The position numbers and the translations under genes were made by a program. This document shows positions 56,422 to 64,000 of a DNA stretch of 64,000 nt, one piece after another. The notes under the pieces are model-generated. The model was not told the DNA's origin, ran no database searches, and saw only the letters and a list, made by a program, of their open reading frames with translations. How positions within the stretch are numbered: the first letter of the stretch is position 1; each line of letters begins with the position of its first letter. The stretch is taken from NCBI RefSeq assembly GCF_016901135.1, contig NZ_JAFEVL010000020.1:62001-126000 (forward strand). The letters are read 5' to 3'. This DNA comes from Martinezella lusitana (GTDB lineage Bacteria; Pseudomonadota; Alphaproteobacteria; Rhizobiales; Rhizobiaceae).

Positions 56422-57129
56422 ATGGCCGATCTATCCTCATTTCCGATCACGAAGCGCTGGCCCGCCAGCAATCCGGATATCATCCAGCTCTATTCGCTGC
56501 CGACGCCGAACGGCGTCAAGGTGTCCATCGCGCTCGAAGAACTCGATCTGCCCTATGAGCCGCATCTGGTTTCCTTCGGCACCAACGACCAAAAGTCTCC
56601 CGAATTCGTTTCGCTGAACCCGAACGGCCGCATTCCCGCGCTCATCGATCCCAATGGCCCGGACGGCAAGCCGATCGGTCTGTTCGAATCCGGCGCGATC
56701 CTGGTCTATCTCGCTGAGAAGACCGGGAAGCTTATGCCCAAGGACCCGGCCGGGCGTTACGAGGTGCTGCAATGGGTCTTCTTCCAGATGGCCGGCGTCG
56801 GCCCGATGTTCGGCCAGTTCGGTCACTTCTTCAAGTTTGCGGCCGATAAGGTCGCCAACAATCCCTATCCGGTCGAGCGCTACCGCGACGAGGCCAAGCG
56901 TCTTCTGGGGATTCTGGAAGAGCGCCTGAAAGGGCGGCAGTGGATCATGGGCGACGAATACACCATTGCCGACATCACGACATTTCCGTGGGTTCGCGGC
57001 GTCGACGTGTTTTATGGCGGCCGGGACGTTCTCGAATTCGCGAGCTTTCCCTCGGTCATGAGCTGGCTGGAGCGTGCCATTGCGCGTCCGGCGAGCCAGC
57101 GCGGGCTGAACATTCCGAAGCGGGATTGA
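56422..57129 (+). CDS. Glutathione S-transferase-like protein (YfcG/YghU type)
   Basis: This is a 235-residue GST-fold protein. The thioredoxin-like N-domain has YSLPTPNGVKVSIALEELDL and the glutathione contact SGAILVYLAEKTG. The C-domain has the FGQFGHFFKFA region seen in the YfcG/YghU disulfide-bond reductase group. The ATG at 56422 follows GGAAGGA. It probably reduces disulfides or peroxides with glutathione, supplied by the GshA pathway. It is divergent from the DoxX gene, with a 215-base gap. Confidence 0.92.
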   Translation: MADLSSFPITKRWPASNPDIIQLYSLPTPNGVKVSIALEELDLPYEPHLVSFGTNDQKSPEFVSLNPNGRIPALIDPNGPDGKPIGLFESGAILVYLAEKTGKLMPKDPAGRYEVLQWVFFQMAGVGPMFGQFGHFFKFAADKVANNPYPVERYRDEAKRLLGILEERLKGRQWIMGDEYTIADITTFPWVRGVDVFYGGRDVLEFASFPSVMSWLERAIARPASQRGLNIPKRD

Positions 57130-57190
57130 TTGGCTCCGATCTCTTCGGGAGCAAGTCAGTCATGTCCGTCTTTGCCGCATCCATGTGCCT

Positions 57191-57331
57191 GGCCCCTTAC
57201 CCCTGCCGTCTACGGGGAGACGGGGCCAGTCCCGCGTTTGCGGCGGGTTCGCGTCCAGCAATGAAGATGCCAATTTTAGAAGGAGAGGCTCCCTCTCCCC
57301 GTTCGCGGGGAGAGGGCTGGGGTGAGGGGCC
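57191..57331 (-). repeat. RIME-like palindromic repeat, copy 3 (rearranged)
   Basis: This 141-base relative of copies 1 and 2 is bounded by GGCCCCTTAC and GTGAGGGGCC. Its right part, CCCTCTCCCC...GGGGAGAGGG, is the inverted left hairpin of the other copies. Its left hairpin, ACGGGGAGACGGGGCC, differs. It lies after the GST gene. Confidence 0.75.
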
Positions 57332-57385
57332 GGGCACGCAAGTGCGACGATGATGAATTCACCCGACCGTCATCAACAGTGGCTT

Positions 57386-57844
57386 TTACTGCCGAGTAGC
57401 CAGCTGGCTGCCCGGCTCCAGCTTGAAGCGCGGAAACAGGAAGACGCCGACCAGGCTGCCGGCATGTTTTCCGTCCGCGGCGATGGATTCGCCGACGCAG
57501 AAGATTGGCTGGCGATGACCGCTGGTGCCGAGGATCGTCGTTGAGTAGCAGAAGCAGGATGCAGCGGTAGCCGCTTGCTCGAAAATATCGAGGATGCGGA
57601 CGCGATCATGCGCATCGTAGCAATGCATCAGGCTCAAGAGACCGCACTCCGAAGAGCTCAGCCCGTGCAGCATGGTGCTCCACTGGCCGAGCCGGATGAT
57701 GCCGCTCGACAGGTCGCCCGTCCAACCTTCGGAAACGCAAAACTGCGCCAGAAGATCGGGATCATGCCCGTCGAATTCCAGCGAGCCGGGAGCAAAGGGT
57801 GCGGCAAAATTGGCCTTGGCAATCTTGAACAATATGATCCTCAC
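57386..57844 (-). CDS. PAS-like orphan protein
   Basis: This is a 152-residue putative cytoplasmic protein with a GTG start at 57844 and no convincing ribosome site. The pattern GWTGDLSSGIIRLGQWSTML, LSLMHCYDAHDRVRILDIFE, IFCVGESIAADG, GSLVGVFLFPRF reads like a single PAS-type sensor domain of five strands and three helices. Five cysteines include CFC. No output domain is attached, so it could be a stand-alone sensor or an inactive remnant. It is isolated between a repeat and the groESL terminator region. Confidence 0.55.
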   Translation of the reverse strand: MRIILFKIAKANFAAPFAPGSLEFDGHDPDLLAQFCVSEGWTGDLSSGIIRLGQWSTMLHGLSSSECGLLSLMHCYDAHDRVRILDIFEQAATAASCFCYSTTILGTSGHRQPIFCVGESIAADGKHAGSLVGVFLFPRFKLEPGSQLATRQ

Positions 57845-58291
57845 TTGAGCGCATGGTTCCCCGGGGGCGCTTCATTCCAATTCCGTGCATCTTCGGATGG
57901 AACGTCTCCCCGCATGTTGCGCCTTCAGGAAAAGCAGAGCCGCATCTCCGCCTATTCCATCTTTCGCCATGCTTTTTCGGGTTGTCGATCCCGTCTATGA
58001 AGTCATTTCAAGTAATAAATCCGGACGCCATCATTCCCTGAGGTTATGATTGTACGCAGACGCTGTTTAAGCGTGCCGAAAAGAAGTAAAATTTTTGTGC
58101 ATTGCAGCTTACCCCTTAAAATCGCTGCGCTGGGATTTATAGGGACTTTTTTGAAAACGGCAATGGGGCAGTTTGCGTAAATTTGCATCGCCATGAAACT
58201 TGCCGAACTTGCATCAAAACTGTTTCGGCACAAATGAAAAGGGCGGCCCAAGGGCCGCCCTTCATCAATTCCGGATGCCGGAATGAACATC

Positions 58292-58311
<20 letters not shown>
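57845..58311. other. Gene-poor region between PAS-like gene and groEL
   Basis: No credible gene is present. It is more AT-rich than its flanks, particularly 58060-58160. It contains the groEL terminator and the edge of a second hairpin at its right side. The rest shows nothing recognisable, and whether it holds the PAS-like promoter is unclear. Confidence 0.5.
58231..58262 (-). terminator. groESL rho-independent terminator
   Basis: GGGCGGCC and GGCCGCCC (58241-58260) flank CAAG. Read on the minus strand the hairpin is followed by TTTTCATTTG, a T-rich tract, about 50 bases after the groEL stop. Confidence 0.85.
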
Positions 58312-59991
<1,680 letters not shown>

Positions 59992-60024
59992 TCAGCTGTA
60001 TCGGAAAAGGGGAAACCGGCTGGA

Positions 60025-60321
60025 TCAGCCGATGATGCCCATGATGTCGGCTTCCTTCATGATGAGAAGGTCTTCGCCGTCAAGCTTGACTTCGGTGCCC
60101 GACCACTTGCCGAACAGGATGCGGTCGCCGGCCTTGACGTCGAGCGGAACGATCTTGCCGGAGTCATCGCGAACGCCGGAGCCGACGGCGACGATTTCGC
60201 CTTCCTGCGGCTTTTCCTTGGCGGTATCGGGAATGATGATACCACCCTTGGTCTTTGCTTCGGACTCGACGCGACGAACGACGACGCGGTCATGAAGGGG
60301 GCGGAAATTGGTGCTTGCCAT
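60025..60321 (-). CDS. groES: Co-chaperonin GroES
   Basis: This is a 98-residue co-chaperonin that caps the GroEL chamber. The N-terminus [14 protein letters not shown] and the mobile-loop region ([13 protein letters not shown]) match the family. The start is at 60321 with AGGG upstream. It is the first gene of the operon, under a sigma-70-like promoter and a CIRCE element. Confidence 0.97.
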   Translation of the reverse strand: MASTNFRPLHDRVVVRRVESEAKTKGGIIIPDTAKEKPQEGEIVAVGSGVRDDSGKIVPLDVKAGDRILFGKWSGTEVKLDGEDLLIMKEADIMGIIG

Positions 60322-60380
60322 TGTCTAATCCCTCGATCAAATGACATTCACGGATCAGCGGGGGATCCGTATGGGCTGTG

Positions 60381-60407
60381 TTAGCACTCAGCATTGGCGA
60401 GTGCTAG
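60381..60407. promoter_or_regulatory. CIRCE operator (HrcA binding site)
   Basis: TTAGCACTC (60381-60389), nine bases, GAGTGCTAG (60399-60407): the CIRCE consensus with one mismatch in the last base of the second arm. HrcA repressor binds this to control groESL in response to heat. It lies between the promoter and the groES start, so its repression acts over the transcription start. Confidence 0.95.
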
Positions 60408-60414
60408 CGACGGT

Positions 60415-60443
60415 GATTTAGGGGTGGGTAGCAAACGAGTCAA
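60415..60443 (-). promoter_or_regulatory. groESL promoter (vegetative type)
   Basis: On the minus strand TTGACT (60438-60443), a 17-base spacer and TAAATC (60415-60420) form a good -35/-10 pair immediately upstream of the CIRCE element. The -10 box is eight bases from CIRCE, so HrcA would overlap the start site. Confidence 0.75.
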
Positions 60444-60586
60444 GAACGTGCCCGTGAATTTTTTCCAACGGCTCTTCATTGACTTGCTGCCGGTTTTGCC
60501 GGAAAATCTCCGGTATGGGGTTTGCGGATACCCCACGAGGCGTCACGCCGGAGTTTCGCGTCCATCTCTTTTGGAAGGGACGTAAC

Positions 60587-61408
60587 ATGACTTCGTTCAA
60601 CGCCATCACCCCCGAAAAGCTTCTTCGTCTGCTGGGTACGCCTAAAGCGCCCGCGATACTCGACGTTCGTAACGCCGAGGATTTCGATGCTGATCCCTAT
60701 CTGGTGCCGGCCTCGCGCCGCCGGGATTACAAGGATGTTCAGGCTTGGGCCGCCGAATTTCACAACCGGAATGTCGTTTGCCTCTGTCAGCACGGCGGCA
60801 AGCTCAGCGAAGGCGTCGCTGCCTGGTTGCGGCTGGCTGGTGCTGCGGCGGAAATCCTCGACGGTGGTCTCGACGCCTGGCGGGCGGCAGGATTGCCGCT
60901 GATCCCGGTTTCGGTCCTGCCCGATGCCAACGCGTCCGGTGCAACCGTATGGGTGACCCGCGCCCGGCCGAAGATCGATCGTATCGCATGTCCCTGGCTG
61001 ATCCGCCGCTTCGTTGATCCCGGCGCTTCGTTTCTCTTCGTGACGGCTCAGGAAGTCGACGGCGTCGCCGAACGCTTCGACGCGACACCCTTCGATGTGG
61101 AGGGGGTATTCTGGAGCCACCGCGAGGAGGAATGCACTTTCGACACGATGGTGAAAGAATTCCGGCTCGACCTCCCGGCACTTCACCATCTTTCCCGCAT
61201 CATCAGGGGCGCCGATACCAACCGGCTCGACCTTGAACCGCAGGCGGCTGGTTTGCTTGCCGTTTCGCTCGGCCTGTCGCGCATGTTTGCTGACGATATC
61301 GAACAGCTGGATGCAGGCATGTTGTGTTATGACGCGCTTTATCGCTGGGCGCGAGACGCGATGCAGGAAAAGCATGATTGGGTATCGCATGGAGCAAGAA
61401 GATCGTGA
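60587..61408 (+). CDS. chrB: Rhodanese-ChrB fusion, chromate resistance protein
   Basis: This is a 273-residue two-domain protein. Residues 1-105 form a rhodanese with the active-site loop CLCQHGGKLSEG. Residues about 125-270 form the ChrB C-terminal domain (WVTRARPKIDRIACPWLIRR). ChrB acts as a chromate-sensing regulator of the chrA exporter in some bacteria, and the rhodanese domain could sense or process sulfur compounds that resemble chromate. The ATG at 60587 follows GGAAGGGA. The stop overlaps the GTG of chrA. Confidence 0.87.
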   Translation: MTSFNAITPEKLLRLLGTPKAPAILDVRNAEDFDADPYLVPASRRRDYKDVQAWAAEFHNRNVVCLCQHGGKLSEGVAAWLRLAGAAAEILDGGLDAWRAAGLPLIPVSVLPDANASGATVWVTRARPKIDRIACPWLIRRFVDPGASFLFVTAQEVDGVAERFDATPFDVEGVFWSHREEECTFDTMVKEFRLDLPALHHLSRIIRGADTNRLDLEPQAAGLLAVSLGLSRMFADDIEQLDAGMLCYDALYRWARDAMQEKHDWVSHGARRS

Positions 61409-62841
61409 GCGAAACCGTTTTGGCTGACGATCTGGCTGCGAGCCCATCCCTCAGCGAAGCCACGCGCGTGTGGGCGCGCATCGGCGTCTTGAGCTTCGGC
61501 GGTCCGGCCGGGCAGATCGCCCTCATGCATCGCATGATCGTGGACGAGAAGCGTTGGGTCGATGAGGAGCGCTTCCTGCATGCCTTGAGCTACTGCATGC
61601 TCTTGCCAGGCCCGGAGGCGCAGCAGCTTGCGACCTATATCGGCTGGCTGCTGCATGGCTGGCGCGGCGGTTTGATTGCCGGTCTGCTGTTCGTCCTGCC
61701 GGGCTTTGTCGTCATCCTGGCGCTTTCGGCTTTCTACGCCCTTTTCCATGACACCAGCCTGCTCGCGACCGTCTTCTTCGGCATCAAGGCGGGCGTGCTG
61801 GCGATCGTGTTGCAGGCGCTGATGCGGCTGAGCGGCCGTGCCCTCAAGACCAGGTTCCATGTGGGGATGGCGATTGCCAGCTTCGTCCTTCTCTTCGTCT
61901 TCGATCTGCCCTTTCCGATGGTCGTGCTGCTGGCCGGCCTTACCGGATACGGGCGGGTCCTCTATCGAGCCTGGCGTGACGGACAGTGGCGACCACGATT
62001 GCCGCGCCTGACGGCGCCAGTCAGCCGCTTCGGTTGGCTCGGAGGCGCTCAAGCGAAGGCGTCCGTCCTGACGATCCTGCTTTGGGTATTGATCTGGCAG
62101 GCGCCACTGTTATTGGTGCATGGCCTCCACGGCCGGCAGGATGTCGTCGCCGAGGCGCTCAGCGGCGAAACAAGCGTATTCGGCGCCATTTTCTCCTTTT
62201 TCTCACGCATGGCGGTCGTCACCTTCGGCGGCGCCTATGCTGTTCTGGCTTATGTCGCGCAGACAGCGGTACAGCATTATGCCTGGCTGAAGCCGGGCGA
62301 AATGCTGGATGGTCTGGCACTTGCCGAGACGACTCCCGGGCCTCTCGTATTGGTTTTGTGCTTCGTCGGCTTCATGGCGGGGTTTCGCAATCCCTTCGGC
62401 TTCGATCCTCTGTTCGGTGGCTTTCTCGGAGCGAGCCTCGCGGCCTGGGCGACATTTGCGCCGAGCTTTCTCTTCATCTTCGCCGGTGCGCCTTACATCG
62501 AAAGATTGCGCGGCCATGCGGGTCTTTCGGGCGCGCTCGCCGCCATCACGGCGGCCATCGTCGGCGTCATGGCCAACCTTTCGGTTTGGTTCGGCCTGCA
62601 TGTGCTGTTCGCGAATGTGGATCGGCTGGTGCTGTTCAGTCACTCTGTCAGGATTGACGGCGGCGATTTCGTCAATGTACCGATCGCTGGTATCGCGTGG
62701 CCGAATTGGGGCACCCTTGATATTTCGGCGTTGTTGCTCTTCGTCCTCGCGACTGTTCTGGTTTTCCGTCAGCGCGCCGGCGTTGCGACCGTGCTCGGCG
62801 TTTCGGCCGTGGCGGGTTCCTTGCTCCAGCTTGCCGTTTGA
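61405..62841 (+). CDS. chrA: Chromate transporter ChrA (two CHR domains)
   Basis: This is a 478-residue inner-membrane efflux protein of the CHR superfamily, exporting chromate by proton-motive force. The two duplicated halves show the signatures GVLSFGGPAGQIALM (N-half) and AVVTFGGAYAVLAYV (C-half), each with PGP-like loops (LLPGPEAQQLAT, ETTPGPLVLVL). The GTG at 61405 is preferred because it overlaps the chrB stop (GTGA). An in-frame ATG at 61378 is possible. It has about ten membrane segments. Confidence 0.93.
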   Translation: MSETVLADDLAASPSLSEATRVWARIGVLSFGGPAGQIALMHRMIVDEKRWVDEERFLHALSYCMLLPGPEAQQLATYIGWLLHGWRGGLIAGLLFVLPGFVVILALSAFYALFHDTSLLATVFFGIKAGVLAIVLQALMRLSGRALKTRFHVGMAIASFVLLFVFDLPFPMVVLLAGLTGYGRVLYRAWRDGQWRPRLPRLTAPVSRFGWLGGAQAKASVLTILLWVLIWQAPLLLVHGLHGRQDVVAEALSGETSVFGAIFSFFSRMAVVTFGGAYAVLAYVAQTAVQHYAWLKPGEMLDGLALAETTPGPLVLVLCFVGFMAGFRNPFGFDPLFGGFLGASLAAWATFAPSFLFIFAGAPYIERLRGHAGLSGALAAITAAIVGVMANLSVWFGLHVLFANVDRLVLFSHSVRIDGGDFVNVPIAGIAWPNWGTLDISALLLFVLATVLVFRQRAGVATVLGVSAVAGSLLQLAV

Positions 62842-62933
62842 GCCCCATGCGGCGCAAAAACCTGCGTATCGCTCTTGTAATTTGCCAGCCGGTTTGCGAT
62901 GTCAGCCCGTGATTTACTTGGCGCGAGGACGGC

Positions 62934-63782
62934 ATGGGCAAACGGATCGAAAGCTTTCGCGAGATCGGCGGACTTTATGATGTTGCGCTCTGCGACGTCT
63001 GGGGCGTGCTGCATAACGGCGTTTCCACCTACAAGGAAGCGTCCATCGCGCTGGAAGCGGCCCGTGGCGAGGGCATGACCGTCGTGCTCATCACCAATTC
63101 CCCGCGCGTCGCTCCGAGGGTGGTCGAGCAGCTGCGCGTGATCGGGGTTCCCGACAGCGCTTACGACCGCATCGTCACATCGGGCGATGTGACGCGCAAG
63201 CTGATCGCCGAAGGTCCGAAGAAGGTATTTTTGCTCGGTCCGGAGCGTGACATCGGCATCCTCGAAGGGCTTGACGTTCAGCGTGTCGACGCGAACGAAG
63301 CTGAATGCATCGTCTGTACCGGCTTCTTCGACGACGAGACCGAAACGCCTGACGATTATACCGACATGCTGACGGCCTGGTCTGCCCGCAACGTGCCGCT
63401 CATCTGCGCCAATCCCGATCTCGTGGTCGAGCGCGGCCACCGGATGATCCCGTGCGCCGGCGCCATGGCCGCCTATTACGAGCGGCTCGGCGGGCAGACG
63501 CGGATCGCCGGCAAGCCGCATCGGCCGATCTATGAAGCAGCGCTCACCGCCGCCCGCGAGGTGCGAAGCGAATTCCCGCTGTCGCGCGTCGTCGCCATTG
63601 GTGACGGCATGCCGACCGACGTGCGCGGCGCGCTCGATTACGGCCTCGATCTTCTTTATATCAGCCATGGTATCCACGCCCGCGAATACGTCGTCGACGG
63701 TCACACCGACGAAGCAGCTCTCGACGCCTTCCTGGCGCGCGAGCGGGCCTCGCCGAAGTGGTGGATGCCGCGCCTTGCCTGA
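62934..63782 (+). CDS. NagD-like HAD hydrolase (TIGR01459 type)
   Basis: This is a 282-residue HAD phosphatase of the NagD-type with a C2 cap. Motif I is ALCDVWGVLHNG, motif II VLITNSPR, the lysine lies in IAGKPHRPIYE and motif IV is AIGDGMPTDVRGA. The substrate is probably a small phosphate ester and is not known for this subgroup. It is directly upstream of ribF on the same strand, 16 bases apart, a pairing I would take as an operon and which might link it to flavin metabolism. Confidence 0.87.
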   Translation: MGKRIESFREIGGLYDVALCDVWGVLHNGVSTYKEASIALEAARGEGMTVVLITNSPRVAPRVVEQLRVIGVPDSAYDRIVTSGDVTRKLIAEGPKKVFLLGPERDIGILEGLDVQRVDANEAECIVCTGFFDDETETPDDYTDMLTAWSARNVPLICANPDLVVERGHRMIPCAGAMAAYYERLGGQTRIAGKPHRPIYEAALTAAREVRSEFPLSRVVAIGDGMPTDVRGALDYGLDLLYISHGIHAREYVVDGHTDEAALDAFLARERASPKWWMPRLA

Positions 63783-63798
63783 CCGGAGTGGTAGCCGA

Positions 63799-64000
63799 TG
63801 ACCGTTTTCCATCGCAACGAGACCCGCGAACCGCTTCCCGACGGACTCAAGGGCGGCGTCATCGCCATCGGCAATTTTGACGGCATGCATCGCGGTCATC
63901 AGTCGGTCCTCGATCGCGCGCTGGAGATTGCCAGGGAACGCGGCATTCCAGCCCTGGTGCTGACCTTCGAGCCGCATCCCCGCACCGTGTTCAAGCCGGA
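63799..64000 (+). CDS. ribF: Bifunctional riboflavin kinase/FAD synthetase, N-terminal part (3' end outside window)
   Basis: Only the first 67 or so codons are present. They carry the FAD-synthetase nucleotide-binding signature IAIGNFDGMHRGHQ and then VLTFEPHPRTVF, diagnostic of RibF, which makes FMN and FAD from riboflavin and ATP. ATG 63799 follows GGAG. The gene continues beyond the window with the riboflavin kinase domain expected later. It follows the NagD-like gene closely. Confidence 0.95.

Overview
This window is a GC-rich, densely coded stretch of chromosome from an alphaproteobacterium, most probably Rhizobiaceae (Rhizobium or a close relative). The assignment rests on a plant/proteobacterial-type glutamate-cysteine ligase, a short HisG with a separate HisZ, a CIRCE-controlled groESL operon, a type III polyketide synthase paired with an isoprenylcysteine-methyltransferase-like enzyme, and three copies of a RIME-like intergenic palindromic repeat typical of rhizobia. 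It looks like ordinary core chromosome. I see no prophage, insertion sequence, CRISPR array, tRNA or rRNA gene.

Layout. 1-5.5 kb: the end of a peptide/nickel-type ABC transporter (two ATPases), gluconokinase, a D-amino-acid-dehydrogenase-like flavoenzyme, and the type III PKS/methyltransferase operon. 5.6-10.6 kb: a secreted TPR protein, an ECF sigma/anti-sigma pair, exopolyphosphatase-like Ppx coupled to the 23S rRNA methyltransferase RlmE, and a VOC protein. 10.6-21.3 kb: an MFS efflux pump, an MBL-fold hydrolase, an alpha/beta hydrolase, guaB, an apparently frame-disrupted membrane protein, MAPEG, two dienelactone-hydrolase-family proteins, and TetR, LysR and DUF1127 genes. 21.3-32.4 kb: an ABC-F ATPase, an aldo/keto reductase, a LysR gene divergent from an old yellow enzyme, DUF937, gshA, a LysE exporter, rsmE, a Pit phosphate transporter and a Nudix hydrolase. 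32.6-40.9 kb: a LysR gene, an unusual S-adenosylhomocysteine-hydrolase-like protein, a macro-domain protein, a LysR gene divergent from glcDEF, and a small DUF6881-like protein. 41-52 kb: an outer-membrane barrel (possibly LpxQ-like), two tandem L,D-transpeptidases, tag, a HAD phosphatase, an aldo/keto reductase, two LysR/enzyme divergent pairs, a DUF305 metal-linked operon and a 2H phosphoesterase. 52-64 kb: hisS-hisZ-hisG, DoxX, a GST, a PAS-like orphan, groEL/groES with promoter and CIRCE, chrB-chrA, a NagD-like HAD protein, and the first part of ribF.

Themes. Redox and detoxification functions dominate: OYE, two AKRs, an MDR, GST, MAPEG, gshA, chromate efflux and an MFS pump. Many of these enzymes sit opposite a LysR regulator with a visible inverted repeat in the shared promoter gap. 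The observations that most deserve follow-up are the AHCY-like protein, which appears to have lost several catalytic residues; the frame break in the gene after guaB; the equal-length repeats inserted inside two operons; and the type III PKS/methyltransferase pair.
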